Positions 1 through 13,639 of a stretch of DNA of 64,000 nucleotides are shown one piece after another. The position numbers were made by a program, and so were the translations under genes. The DNA lies in contig NC_135552.1 in the NCBI RefSeq assembly GCF_964340395.1, forward strand, positions 22,749,681-22,813,680, in the 5' to 3' direction. The notes under the pieces were generated by a model. That model ran no database searches. It had not been told where the DNA came from and saw only the letters and a list, made by a program, of their open reading frames with translations. Origin of the DNA: Glandiceps talaboti. Its lineage: Eukaryota; Hemichordata; Enteropneusta; Spengelidae. Within the stretch, counting starts at the first letter, position 1; every line of letters starts with the position of its first letter.

Positions 1-1920
1 TTAAACATAAATGAACGATGCAGAAATCTACAATACGTAAAGTGGCAGGATATGCATTTAAAAATGAAATAAGCAAAAGTGGGTCTCCGTGCTCTTTTAC
101 GCAAATCGTGATTTCTCATAAAGGAAAATCATTGAGAGATAATTCGTAGGCTCATTAGTTATTCTATATTTTGAAAAGAAATAATTATGGGATATATATT
201 TTAGAATGGCGATTCTGGACCCACACAGGTGTATTTTAATCTTTTATTATCATATATACAGATACTAAACAAAAATGAGTTGGCATCAATCTCATCAGTT
301 TTTTTCAAAATTTTCTGGAACATAATTCTACTTCTAAGCTTCTTTTTAATATCAAACCACATTCATTCTTAAATAAGATGTTTCCACAGGAATTATACTA
401 CTCCCTGATTTCCTGTATTTTTAGATACTCCATTTACCAAGTAGAATTAATAGCTGAAAAGTTTTACAAGTTTGTGATATTGAGAGATGAAGACATCAAA
501 ACATTCCAGAAAACTAACGTTATTGTAACTTCTGTAGCTTAGACAATGTTTCCGTTGTAGAAAACGAATATCATTTCCTAGCATTCTGTCCTCGTTATGA
601 TGAACTGAGAAGGAGCTTCCTCCCATGATGGTGTGTTCCTGCATATGATAAATTTATATCACTGGTAAGCTCACAAAATGTCAGAAAGTTAAATGAGTTG
701 GCATGTTTCATTTATTTGTCTTTCAAAATGAGAAGCTAAGTTTCATACAGTGCTTCCATTATTTTTTTTCTGAACTGTATATTTTGTGTTGTATAAGCTC
801 TGTGGCCTTTATTGCAAATAAACTATCTATCTAGTTTGTGATACTTTCAAGAGGTTCTGTAAAAATAATATTCTGATCAGAAATTACAACATCATCTTTA
901 CAAAGCGCCGACACTCCAAAACAATTTTTAAAAATCTGTGTTCTAGCCAGTCGACTATCAAACAGACTGGACAGTTCAAAGTCACTGTTTCCTTTTTCAT
1001 CTCAAAATACAACTACCTATTACAGGGGATTTTGTCTCGCTAATGACAAAGTAAACATCTTTGTCCCATTTAGATCTACTGAACCTCTCTGATTCTATCG
1101 GGTTCAACTGGATCTAAATATTTGGATTTATTCAGAATCTGATAAATGAAAAGTTCATCCCCGATATGTCGGTTTCAAGTATTAGGACACTTGAAACAAA
1201 TACTACCCCGTGCGCCTCGAACTTGAAATTCAATTTAGAACAGAGCTTCTAGTTCACATTTCAAATTGGAAATGGCCATCGTGCGACCATGTTTCATCAT
1301 GTAACGGATACGTGAATTACGAACATAAACTTGCATTAACTGAATTAAAAGACAATTACAACATCTTAATTGGGGATTGTGGAATCTATTAATTAAGGAG
1401 AGTTTGGCAATTTGTACCTTGCTCGGACATCAGTGAAGATGTCACCGTGCCACGTGTCGTAAATTACAATTTGGTTAAATGGGTTATCGATCTAGGTTGA
1501 CTTGGATTACTGGAATGTCACTGGTTTTATCCAACACTGATCGCCACTATTAACACTAATCGTTATATTGTCAGCTAGTGAACGTTGATGTACAGATAAA
1601 TGTGGTAAATGGAGATTTATGTAGTCCGTGTATTGCCTGGAAATAGTCCTACGTTTGAAAATGTTCATCCACAACCTTGTATTCTGAAGTTGAATTCCGT
1701 ACAGTGTGATGTGGAATATTCAATGTCAAAATTAAAACTTTAATAATCAGAATGGATCGACTTTTATTAAATCACAGGCAGTGGAAAGAAAGTATCATTG
1801 GTTAAACATAGGAAGGGGGATATGAACACATGGGCGTTGGAGGAATGAGAAGAAAACGTACACTCATTGACACATACACTGTGTCAGAAACACATGAGAG
1901 TTTTGTTTTATTTTATTTAC
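1..1920. other. Gene-free AT-rich stretch with a possible LINE 3' tail
   Basis: No reading frame here is longer than about 65 codons and none resembles a known protein. Around 780-833 the text runs from a GTTGTATAAGCTCTGTGG segment into TTGCAAATAAACTATCTATC. Many invertebrate non-LTR retrotransposons end with such an AATAAA-like segment followed by short TATC repeats, so this may be the 3' end of an old plus-strand LINE copy. That reading rests on resemblance only. Confidence 0.3.
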
Positions 1921-2039
1921 TTTATTTTATTTTTATTTTTATTCCAGGATGACCAACGACATTAAAATTAAAACACCACAGAAAAAAAACCCAAAGTATA
2001 GAGACTAAGAGTTAAGATAAAAAGACCCGACAAGACCTC

Positions 2040-2628
2040 TAAAAGTACCTAAATTTGAATGAATGTCAATTTGAAGATACAAATTCGAAAGTTCATTAAC
2101 AGCACACATAACTTATGTAAAGCAGCGTATTTAAAGAAGTCAGTCTTAATATTAGTAGTCTTAAAAACACAAATCTGCCTAGTATTCGTTTGTGGTTTGT
2201 CAAAATTCAAAGGATAATCATACAATCTGTTAGCCCAGATTAAATCTAAAATCCTTCTTCTATCACAAAGCTGGGGGAGATTGAAATACTTGCCAAAACA
2301 GAGTATAGTTACTCCTATCATAAACAATATTTAGCATTGATGAAGTAAAGAAACTTGAATTTCATCTAAACTATTTCTATGCTATTCATCTGATTCTTGA
2401 ACCATTTACGTTCCACACGTACACTAGCGTATTCTAAGATGCGTCTTACATATGCTATATATGGAGTCCTCGTAGAATCAATGTTGGAGATTTTGTTACA
2501 GCTTCTTTTGATGAGCCCTTGTTGACAATGTTTGAGATATAGAGCTTGAAATTCAAATCATGTGATAAGCAAACTCCTAGGTCCTTGACTGATTTCACCC
2601 TCTCCACTTACGTATCACTTTACACACA
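2040..2628 (-). mobile_element. Non-LTR retrotransposon relic (C-terminal part of reverse transcriptase)
   Basis: On the minus strand, 2620-2490 translates to a segment with VKSVKDLGVCLSHDLNF then YISNIVNKGSSK. This matches the conserved 'KDLGV...DL.F..HI..I..KA' block after the polymerase core in CR1/Jockey-type LINEs. After stop codons and frame breaks, 2327-2049 gives an open stretch with NLPQLCDRRRILDLIWANRLYDY and TNTRQICVF. That fits the usual 'L.LP.L..RR...DL...YK' C-terminal block of the same ORF. The stops between the blocks show a dead copy. The order of the blocks fixes the strand, so the element's 3' end faces the A/T-rich tract near 1900-1960. The clade cannot be assigned by eye. 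Confidence 0.72.
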
Positions 2629-2629
2629 T

Positions 2630-3950
2630 AACTGAAAATAATTAGGTTTACCTTGCGAGAGAAAGAAATTACAGAGCACTTCACTAAATTCAATACATGT
2701 ATTTCTTCTTGAAGCTTTGAACAATCATCCGCAGAATTTATAGTTTTGCAAAATCAAGAGGTCACGTGCCCCAGTGTAAAAATGTTTACAACAACACCTG
2801 GATCCCATCTGTCAGATACGAATTCAGTCAGCTCAAGACTTGACCATGCACCCCGTAATGACGTAATTTATAGTTGTGACGTTTGTGGTTAATTTTATTG
2901 AAAGGCTTTACTGAATTCAGTGTAAATTGAATTAACCTCGACTTCTGGTGTTCAACACACCTCGAGTATGTACTCGTTGAGAGTTTGTCAAAGTAACAGA
3001 AATCGCATTACATGGAATCGTGGCCATTTAAAATAATGACATTTAAATATTAATGTCAGGGCGCCCGCACTTAATTACATGTATATGTTTCTCACGACAG
3101 GATCTTAAATTATGGGTCGGTTGGTAGGTAGAAAATTAAAAAGGTAAATACATGTGTACATATTGGTGGTACTCTTAGTTTATAATCATACATTAACAGT
3201 CTGAATGACTTAGAAATGATAATTAAAGTCGGAAGAAAAATTTGAACTACTGCAATTATTTTAGTAAAGTTCCCATCTTTCAGCAATAAACGATAATATT
3301 CGCTCAGATGCGCGCTCATGGGTCACCATCGTACAATCAATGACGTTGTGATATTTCTAACCCTGCCGTAGAGGGCGTTGATTTTTCATTATCTCGCCAG
3401 ATTGAAGACTGGTGGTGGCAGTGGTGGGATGTGGCAGCAGTGGGGTGCCAAAAGCACAAAATAATGCAACGTTAGATAATACAAGAAGTCAAAGTAAAAT
3501 GTGAGCCTCCTCCGGTTCCCTTTTTCTTAACCATGGCCCTTCCCAGTGAACCGGATTTGTAATTCAATATGATCCCCCCTTCTTTACCCCCTTGTAAGTA
3601 TTGAAACAATCATGAGCTCAGTCCTTGCACGCAAAAATAGCAGAAACCGCAGGAGGAGTTGATTGTACAATGACATCTAGATCTGTCGAAATGATTGCAC
3701 TACGAAATATATAATTATCCGGTACATCACATACATTTTTATCTAGTATACAGTGGCTACATGCTTACATTAGAATCCATGAATACAATACAATACTTTA
3801 TGTTGTCCTGTTCAGCACACATAGTTCTGAATCATGTCGTCAACACTCGTGATGGCAAATAGGACAGATGCATAGTTTCTACTAAAAGGTGTGCGTTTTC
3901 TTTATTACATTGTAATCTAAAACTGGTTCAGGTATGGCGCACGAATCAGT
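2630..3950. other. Gene-free stretch
   Basis: Only short random-looking reading frames occur. No repeat array, RNA gene or protein similarity was seen. Confidence 0.4.
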
Positions 3951-3956
3951 GCATGC

Positions 3957-3957
3957 A

Positions 3958-4008
<51 letters not shown>

Positions 4009-4096
4009 ATGGCGCACGAATTTTGATGGTGAAGGCGGGAAAGTGATTTCTGTCCAATTAATTATTTATCTGCCTGTCTCTGACTCTATCAGTGCA

Positions 4097-4165
<69 letters not shown>

Positions 4166-4183
4166 GCCTGTCTGTCTGTCTTA
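3957..4183. repeat. Two (CTGT)n microsatellite tracts
   Basis: CTGT tracts run at about 3958-4008 and 4097-4183. The roughly 90 bp spacer begins with GTATGGCGCACGAAT, a copy of the GTATGGCGCACGAAT found just before the first tract (about 3932). Part of the region was therefore duplicated with the repeat. The open reading frame through it (poly-CLSV) is a repeat artefact. Confidence 0.9.
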
Positions 4184-4189
4184 CACCAA

Positions 4190-5385
4190 GCGCCTCTAAT
4201 AATATTATTTGGAACAATTGTCACAGATAAGAAGATATAATTCATTTTAAACCCGTAATTTGACTGCTAAACGCTTCAATTAGTATCCCATAATGCTCTA
4301 GTAAAGTATATCGCTTGGAATAAAACTTCAAAGTGTAAGTAGAATACTCGTCGTGCTTCAGTACGTTGACAACTAGATTTGTCTTCATAGCATGTCACTT
4401 TATAAACATAAGTTCATTTGAAGGACAAATCCATTCGATGCAACAAAGAATGTCATTACTGTTGCATACGAATAAACATGAATTCGTCTCGCCAAAAGGA
4501 TTGTGGACACACTTACCTCATTTAGGACGATATGTATGGAACGTTTATGGAGACCCTTGATTTTATCCGTATGTCCGTATTAGCATATGTACTAAACATT
4601 AACATTCATAACAAAGATATACACACCATCATTTAGAGTACGTTTAACTACTGTATATTCAAGTCACACCGATTCACATGACACTGGATCACAGAATTAG
4701 GCTGGGGTCAGAATTTATGGCGGGGGGGGGGGTAGGGGGCTGAGGAGAAATTGTTTTGGTCAATTTTTTTTCACAGTCTCTCAAAAAGAAAAATCATGCT
4801 CCCCAAACAAACCCAAGAATATTCGTATCCCCCCTTATGGCTGCACATATTTTTTTATGTGTAATTATACAGTAACCCCTCCCCCCTGCTCCACTTCAAA
4901 GATGTACAGTATCAGATGTACAGTATCAGATGTACCCTATGGCACACTGCATTACACACTGTAAACTAACAGAGGGTGGAACTCAACTGCAGCGTCCATA
5001 CATAACATGCGGAGAGATTTCTTTAGATGTGGGCTTTGCGAAAAAGGTCTCACATTGGGCTGTAACCTGTACTTGGAAATACTTAGCCAGCAGAGTTTTC
5101 TCTTTCAATCTATTCTGGGAAGAAACAGCATCCCCATGATAGCTAGAGTGGGGAGGATGTGGGAAGGGGTGTCCTCCCTCCCACGATAAACACATTTTTG
5201 AAAATAATAAGGACATGTAAGAGGCCATTTAGTAGCATAAATTTTCAAACCATACACACTATCGGAAGCCATTGAGTACTTGAAAATTGTCTTCAATACC
5301 GACATTTTACTCTCAATACATTATTATACAACTGTATGGCTATATTACCTACACTTTAACTTATACTGAGATATTTTGGCATTCA
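4190..5385. other. Gene-free stretch with short direct repeats and a G-run
   Basis: A run of about 12 G lies near 4722-4733. A 14-bp unit, GATGTACAGTATCA, is repeated directly around 4911-4938. Overlapping short frames on both strands at 4930-5300 show no recognizable domain. Confidence 0.35.
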
Positions 5386-5425
5386 TTCATCCATGCATAC
5401 ATACATACATGGATGCATGCATGCA

Positions 5426-5459
<34 letters not shown>

Positions 5460-5535
5460 CATACATACATTATACATACATACATACATACATACATACA
5501 TACATACATACATACATACATACATACATACATAC
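5386..5535. repeat. (ATAC)n microsatellite with ATGC interruptions
   Basis: The ATAC tract is nearly continuous, with GGATGCATGCATGC interruptions near 5410. The long IHTYIHT frame across it is an artefact. Confidence 0.92.
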
Positions 5536-6501
5536 AACACACGTAAAATATTAAATAAATGATTATTTTCCAGGCAATGCCCTGTAATGGAGATAATGTT
5601 TAGTCCAAGCTAGTTTACAGGTACATAATGAAGAGAAAGGGTCGATAACAAACATTCCCTCAAAGCCTTGTTAATGTTAGATGAGAATGACAGGACACAA
5701 AAACATTACAACGATAATAAACAAACCCTTTTTTCATAATTAAGTCAGCCCACGTCGCCTGCGATTCGTTACAGGGGAAAGATATAGAAGATACTGCGCA
5801 TGTTCAATGACTTGATAATCTTAAAGCTTGTTGTAGTCGGCCAGCAACGATTGTGTTCTTCTCATATACATCTTCACAACCTAAATACCGATGTCTGAAC
5901 GAGTACTTCTAAATCATTTGTCTAGCTTTGTGTCTAATACAATCTAATTTGTAGATTTAGCTTCGCAATCACTACTGACTGCTTCATCTGGTGGACGACA
6001 TCGGCTAGAGAATCAAGGCTAAACCTTTTCATGATTCGACTCCTGATGTGTGTCCAGATCTCAAATCCTAAGTCCTTCCTGAAAGTATTTAGGTGTGGAT
6101 AGAATTTGGTCGTTGATCGAAGTCTGTTTAGTGCGCAGCATTGGCTTCTCCGGACAATACGCAGCAAGCAGAGGTTTTATCCCAACCAGTCTGATAAACC
6201 TCTTTCAGTGGACAAAAACAACATTCGACCTATCCGATTGATTTGAAATCATGTCGCAGAGCCATGTTATCGTGGTGGCCTTGTAAACAAATGATTTACT
6301 GGTTAAAGTAATCAAAAGGCGTCAGGTATGTTGTGTTTTCACTTTCTAGTACATCTATTACGAGTGTTTGTGTAAAGTGATGGATATCTACTACAGTATT
6401 TATTTTCCTAATCGCTATTATGTTGGTAACGATCGAGTTTATATATGCATATGTATGTCTGTGATTTGAGAATATACGTGTATGTACATGTAATATTCCA
6501 G

Positions 6502-6592
6502 TGTGTATGTATGTATGTATGTATGTATGTATGTATGTATGTATGTATGTATGTATCCATCCATCCATCCATCCATCCATCCATCCATCCAT

Positions 6593-6629
<37 letters not shown>

Positions 6630-6649
6630 TACATACATACATACATACA

Positions 6650-6678
<29 letters not shown>
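6502..6678. repeat. Compound microsatellite (GTAT)n-(CCAT)n-(CA)n-(ATAC)n with self-complementary ends
   Basis: About 52 bases of GTAT units (to 6555) are followed by CCAT units (about 6556-6594), CA repeats (about 6595-6625) and ATAC units (about 6626-6678). The outer GTAT and ATAC tracts are reverse complements, so one strand could fold into a long hairpin. All reading frames here are repeat artefacts. Confidence 0.93.
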
Positions 6679-6679
<1 letters not shown>

Positions 6680-6680
<1 letters not shown>

Positions 6681-9600
6681 TTATACGAGTACCAAGGTAT
6701 AACATTTCATACTGAGGACCATTATGCTATGAACATAAATTCAAATTACCTGACTTCTAACATGAACGGAACCAAATTAATGATACTCTGAAATAGAACA
6801 TTACAAATGAAACCAACTAGTATAAAATAACATACAAACGACCAACTGATAAAAGTGTTGGCCATCATATTCCTCTCCATGGGATTTAAGTCTTACAATT
6901 AATGGATGAATAAAAAGTGCCAGTGATTATGATTTTCCCATCGGAACATCACTGCTACTGTCCCTGGGAGCGAACATGTGGTAATTATGTGTTCATTTGC
7001 ATATCTGATGAGCTATTTTATTTTCATGAACCATAATATTGAAAACAAAATCCCAACTGAGTTGTTAAATAGATGGATGCTTGATTAAAACCACGCACGT
7101 AATCGGAGAGGAAATTTAAATTAAAAGAAATCATGCGTGTAGGAATTAAGATTACGCAATAGTTGTATCAATATAGCCAACAAGGCCTTAATGATCGTTT
7201 TGCAATGATTCCAGTGAACTCTATGGTTGTTTTTTTCTCGACAGAATATGTGAAGTCTTAAACTATACCATCATTCTCTGCCAAGGAGATTTATTTTGAA
7301 GACTTCATTATTTGACAACGCATTTTGACGACATATTGTACCTCATAAAACCTCTCCATATGAATAATGAGCAAAGGTAGAGGCTTTCTGAGAGAACAGC
7401 GGCTTTTTTTAATAATCGTCTTGCGTATAAAATGAGCTTCGTCGTCCGTGTTTACAATGCCCTGCCGCATAGCCACTAACGACTCATCCATTTATTTAAC
7501 CTAAATGTCTCGTATGCAATGTCGTAAAAATGACGTCGCGGTAATAGCCAATGTTCCAATAAGTTGCAACTCCGTGAGGAATTCCCTACTTTGAACATCA
7601 AATGTAAACCTCGGTAGATAAATATAACAAAAAAATGGATATTAATTATAGACGTTAATTTGTCTTTCTGTTCACTATATTATCGTAAATGTCAATGAAT
7701 GAGTACAATCATGATACGCTTAAAAACGAATGTACAGTTTGACAGTTCACAGATGCTTGCGAAAATGTGTCTTATTTGTGTATCAAGAAAAACAGCGTGG
7801 GGGTACATCAATAAAGCAAACAAAAACAGAGGACGTAGCAAATTAATTGGTTTTTTTTAGAGAAAATAAATTTGCGCATAACAATGACCCACACTCCACA
7901 CTAATAAAGCATAACACTGACTTCCAACCCGTTCGTTGCAAAATTTGTATTCATATCACATACAAATACCACACTACGAGTAATCAAATTCGCTCCTACT
8001 AAGAAAATCTCATTTTATGAAATGAAAAATTATCTCTGCATCATCGTCTTCGGAGAAAAAATTATTCAGGCGAACATGTATCTCCTTTATTTTGCCTACG
8101 GAGTTGTTTCTTCCCGCGATTAGGCAGGCTATCCACAGTGTCTGTTCTCCATTGACATATATACACCGGAAAAATAATGACGTACAGAGTATATATATGA
8201 AAACTGACGAGGTGGAACAGAAGAACGGTTATTATTATCAAGCTTTGTCAGCGGAGGGTGAGTTTCTCTACTGTATGACAATCGATCACTCGAGTGAATG
8301 CCGCACTGCGGTGTTCTTACAATCGCTCCACGGAGACTGATAATACAACACGGTGTGCATCGCCAACTCTTATATGATAATTTAGTTCTAGTGTGCTGTT
8401 TGAAAAAAAAACATATTGCTGATTGCATGGAGATTGGTTGTTCAAAACCGAAAAATGACACACAACGCATGATAACCACAGTGTACATAATACGACGTTC
8501 TAGTGCCTACGCTTCGTTGTATATTCTGAACACTCGCTAGGACTTATGAATTCCATAATTATAATACTAACGAAGATGTTAGATTTCATACAGAGCTTTC
8601 CCACAATGCTCAAAGCGCTGTACAATTATTACCCCATGGCACGGACCTATAACAGCGCATCGGCCCATTATTATTTCTCAACTCCCTGGAGAGCATACAG
8701 TCCATTGCAACCTATACAAACGCATTGGATTAAATCATTCATATTGCAACCTCTATCCGACCAGGTCCATAATTAATACAGCTGGGTTGACTGCGGCTTC
8801 ATCGTGGTTCAAATCTTGCCCAAGGATTTTAACCATTCAGAAACAAACAAGTCCGACGGTCACGCTAACCAATCGACTAAATTAAATGAAGCATCAGTCA
8901 GAAAACAGGACGCAAAATTGTACTGGATTTTAAATATACCCACTGTGTCAGATGACCTCAATGGGGTTGTCACGTGATCTGAATCAACAAGGGAGCGAAG
9001 CAGCGCGAGGGTAAACATAGTCGGTAGACACGTGAGACAAGATCAGCCAATCACAAAGGGGTATATTTTATGATGAACCTTGTCGAAGCTTGTTGCGTAA
9101 AATCAAAATCAAACTTAAGGTTTGAATATAGAGAGGTTACAGAACTGTTGGGCAAATGTCGAAGCAAGTGTGAGAGGAACATGGCAAAAATCAACCAAAT
9201 GAAAGGTCTAGGTTAGGATGTATTCTCTGTCAACGTTACTCGTAGAAACTATTGACGAGGAGATGCTTTGGTAATCACAACGTAACATAGTGTAGTTATA
9301 CACAATGTTTTCTGTGCCATTCATAGAGCTGCATCTACAGAGAGTGTTCAACGCCGAGACATTTATCATATATCCATAATGTGTGTAAAAAAACCATATC
9401 ATCATTGATACAAAAATGTCTTATGGAGATCAATTCTTACAATAACAGACCAAATGATAATCGTCACATCCCGAATTCGTTACTGACAATCAAGTCTCTT
9501 CGGTCTACTGTAGGATACTTACAACGTGAAAATATTAATGTCACTGCAAATTTTCCTTCCGTTTGAAGTTGTTATCCAGATGTATTAGACAGATTAGAAG

Positions 9601-10070
9601 ACACTTAGTTTTGCGGTGAATCATTCTTAACGACCCGGCCGTTTAGAAAGTACGTATTCAATCTTGATCAAGACACAGGATGTGAATACTGGGTACGGTG
9701 ATGTAATAGTTTGGAAAACAACAGGATTTCGGATTATTCACGAGTTCACCGACATACATACCTAACGAGAAGTGTGTGTTTTTATTTAATATCAAGGTAA
9801 TCATTAGTTTACGATCTCTGGCGACTGCAGCTTATTCATTTACCCGGCCACAGCTCTGGATGGAAACAAAACTATTCTAGATGTGGGTAATGATAAGCAG
9901 ATATTAAGGCATCAGTCAGGAGCCATATAAAAAGTAACCTTTCTTTATACTCTATATTTTCAGTATGAATAAGTTAGGGTCTAACTGTCACCATAACCTT
10001 CGAAATTTAACATCGAACATGGGAACAATAACGTCATCCGTATCAACGTGAACAAACAATATAGGCGTAC
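6680..10070. other. Gene-free stretch with one possible tRNA-type SINE scrap
   Basis: Frames of 60-119 codons occur (for example 8092-8340 plus, 8129-8488 minus), but they overlap on opposite strands and show no family motif. Near 8780-8825 a GGTTGACTGCGG...GGTTCAAATCTTGCCC segment resembles the middle of tRNA-derived SINEs, with a B-box-like GGTTCAAATC. No convincing A box is placed before it. No supported gene. Confidence 0.3.
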
Positions 10071-10073
10071 ACG

Positions 10074-10265
10074 CACGCTCGCTAGCACGCACGCACGCAC
10101 ACGCGCGCACACACACACACATATACACACACATACATACATACATACATATATACGTACATACATACATACATACATACATACATACATACATACATAC
10201 ATACATACATACATACATACATACATACATACACACACGTGCATGTACCTGTATACATACATATA
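10074..10265. repeat. Compound (CA)n/(ATAC)n microsatellite
   Basis: ACGC and CA units (about 10075-10130) grade into ATAC units to about 10232, then a degenerate tail. Frames on both strands (VCMYVCMY / IHTYIHT) are artefacts. Confidence 0.92.
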
Positions 10266-11104
10266 TGTACCTAGATATACATATACCCACAAATCTTCCA
10301 ATTAAATCATAAAATGTCATAATATCATTCTCAGAGATAGCGAGAAAATGTTTATTTATTTCCGGCACCGTGACTCAATATTATCCCAATGGAACACTAT
10401 AAACTTTGAATAGCTTCAATCGATAGATAAACATGCCTGATTCCTTTGCCTCCCGTCCGTTCAATGTCCTTGGGATATATTTATGTAGGTCAAAGTACAC
10501 AGAAAGAAATGAATTATTTAATACTTTCTCTAATGTTTACTTAAAATCATCCCTGGATAACACACGAAGATATGTGTTGTTTTGTGTCTCGTGTGAACGG
10601 TAGAAAAAAACTTAAGGAAGCCGGAAACTATACATTTGTATGCACAGCAGAATGATTTTTAAAAACGATATCGAAATATCCAATGAAGCACTTAGACCTT
10701 TATAAAATGACAGCAAAACAATTCACTCAAACCATAGAAGTTTTTTACTAGATTCCCAGTTGGCCGGGTAACATTGAGTTCATGTAACTAGCGACCTTTG
10801 ACAGTATTTCTTGAGTGACAACAAGAGACGACCAATTTACTAAAATAAAACAGGTTCTGATTATTATACATTGTATCACCCTTGGAACTATTGACAGACA
10901 CACCAATTATAAATGCAACATTGATTTATTTGTCTGAACTGGTGTTTTGTCACTGACCAATTACAATAGGAACATGATGAGTATCAACAAATCATCTTGT
11001 TCGATATTACATTTCAGTGTCTGGTTTGACAAATTACTAACATTTCCACATCCTATCGGCTGGCTCGCAAAAAAAAACTGATTAGCATTGCTACATTTTA
11101 TTTT

Positions 11105-11335
11105 CAGGCGAGACAAAAGTGAAGTTGGAACAATGGGAGCCCAGGCAAAGAAAATATAACAATGTTGGTAACAAATCTGTTACGATACTGTAACGCTAGA
11201 CGAACAGTGTTTTGTTTACAGTAATTTAATGAGATTTTGTCGAGCCAGACGATAGAATGTAGCAATGTTACCGAGAATTTCGTTGAGCTAGGCGACGATC
11301 TCTTTCAACGTCAGTGGCTTCTATTGTACCACAAC
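11105..11335. repeat. Dispersed repeat family A, copy 1
   Basis: This copy contains GCAAAGAAAATATAACAATG, GATTTTGTCGAGCCAGACGA and TTTCGTTGAGCTAGGCGACG, then TGGCTTCTATTGTACC. Related text occurs near 40205-40285 and 44095-44240. Within the copy a roughly 45-bp motif (A/G-ATTTT-GTTGAG-CCAG-CGAT...GCAATGTT) appears about twice, so the family has an internal tandem structure. No coding capacity is visible. It is probably a non-autonomous mobile element. Confidence 0.6.
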
Positions 11336-11339
11336 CCCG

Positions 11340-13570
11340 TACATATCAAACTGCTTATCAATCTGTGTGTATCTATAGGGGGGGGGGGGGTCCACGCAGA
11401 TACACCTTCAACTCTAGACAGAGACTTGTGTTCGTGTCTATTTTCTCCACTCGACAACGGTCTGTCGCACTCAACTTTGAATGGTCATAAAAATGATTAA
11501 TCTTCGTATACTTGGCATATAAATCAATTGAAATCTTCATGTGATGGCCCATTTCTATGTTGATAGCTATTTGTATGATACCATCTATACATTTACGATC
11601 GTCAATTGCCAAAGGAATATATAGAGGTAAGATTAACTTATGTAGATATAAAACATTCTGGACTACCTACCTGATTTACTAGATTTTGTTCGCACTCACA
11701 CGTACCCTCACTTTGCTTTCTCAATGACAATAAAGCTAACTTAGAATTAATTCGTACTTTTGTATGTATTATTGAAAACATTATTACACATGGGGAAAGG
11801 CCGAGTAGTGAAAATACGTTCTTAACGGGGATAAAACTGGACTTTAATCGAGAATTGAATGATGCGTACGTGCTCCATACAGAAACTGATGGATGACATA
11901 CAAAATGCATGAGTCAACATTTGAAATCCTGTAATCTGAACATAAGAAATGGCATTTTCTTCTTGTAGTTGCCTAAAATGTGTGTTCTGATAAGGTATAT
12001 TTTTCACCAAAAGAATGATTGACGGCAAATGGGACACTTCTATATTTATGTGTTCCGAGTCAGATAGAATTGCATGATACGTAAACTTTTTATGCACAGC
12101 TCGGCTTAGAAATGAGCTATTCTTCATAGCAATGTCAGAAAACAAGAAAAGTCATTTCTCGACCTTCGATATTTTGATCTTTCTAAATGACTACTTCTAT
12201 TTTCATCAAATAAATGTTTTTCCATTATTCATATCTTTCCATATGTTATCTGAGACTGTAAAACTATTTATAAACGTTCGCCTTCAATTATACTAGTTTT
12301 GTAGCGACGACGAGTTTCCCCGTGCCTTTGTCGCTTGTGATCAAAGTCAATGGGGAGGTATTTAACCTTACAGGTAATTCATCTTATTTCAAAGAGACGT
12401 CTGTAATTTGAAGAAGATCTGCCAGCGATTAGAGGTCAGAGTTTACCTGAAAGTTGAAAGGTCGTGTCACTATGAACGTTTGTCGTAATTCCTTATGATT
12501 TCGAGATAGTACATATATGGTAAAAACATAAATGTCAATACAATGATATTTGAAATCACGTTCGTCGATTGGGTTAATGATTAGTCATTGCTAAGGTTCA
12601 TCTAAAAATCCTTTTAGCGCCATTACTGTAACGTCCACTTTTAAGAAATCGAATATTGCATTACAATATTATGGTAATTGAATTAATGATTAATGATGGT
12701 ATTGAATACCGGAATCAAGATCACGTGCAAAGATAATATGAACCCCATGCGGTTAACCTTTTTGCTAGTACTAGAGAATGACAATTATTGGGGAAATGTT
12801 TTGAAGATGTTGACGTCGTCATTTTTTAATTTAAACCAAATTTATGACGACAATAGATTATTCATGATAACTTTTGTGATTCTAGTACAAAATATAGATT
12901 TGAAAAGAATTTGGAGAAAAACAAGAATTTGGACGGCGTACATTTGAATTTGGCGGGAAATTTGTTGAATTTCGTAGTCCATATTAAAGAGACAAAAATT
13001 TGTTCAAATAGATTTGGTGGGAAATGGGAAAGAGCTGGTCCAAAATAAGACTAGGGCATGCCAAAATTATATCATTTAGAAAAACACAGATCCAAAAGTG
13101 AAAATCAAGAATTTTTCACAAAAAATTGAACCGGAGAAGGAGCAATGTTGATACCTGCAAAAGAAAGACTCGACCCTTTGTGCTAATACAAAATAACGTT
13201 TGATGCATACAACCATATATGACTTTTGGAGACACCAATTCAGTTTCACCATCCATATTTAGTCCAAGAGCCAGGAAAACTAATTCCCTAATGTATTATT
13301 CTGTACAACTTGTACAACGACTTTAATTTTTAAAATCATGTACGTACTCTCTATCACGTGAGTTTTAAAGCAAGTGTGAATCAAGGTTACCATAACAACG
13401 AACGATACTTGTAGAATCATGATACCTTCGAACGTCTATCCGACAGAGCATCAGAATAGTACGAAGTTTTGCAAACACGTAAAGATAAAGGCAATATAAT
13501 TGATAGATGTACTCGAGAATACAAAAGTGTAGTTTTCAGTAACCATAATTGACACTTATTGGCCCTCTTT
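11340..13570. other. Gene-free stretch
   Basis: A run of about 12 G sits near 11380-11391. Minus-strand frames at 11638-11910 and 11822-12145 overlap each other and carry no recognizable motif. Nothing else stands out. Confidence 0.35.
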
Positions 13571-13573
13571 GGA

Positions 13574-13634
13574 CGTTGGTGGATACTGATGGATATTGGT
13601 GGATACATTGGTGGATACATTGGTGGATACTGAT
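13574..13634. repeat. Short minisatellite, about 13-bp unit (ATTGGTGGATAC)
   Basis: About five units of GGTGGATAC, each with a variable CTGAT or CATT spacer, follow one another. On the minus strand this reads as repeated YPPMYPP, which is an artefact. Confidence 0.8.
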
Positions 13635-13639
13635 GCAAG

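Noticed and set aside
8780-8840. tRNA gene or SINE
   Set aside because: Only a B-box-like GGTTCAAATC is seen; no cloverleaf and no clear A box could be built.
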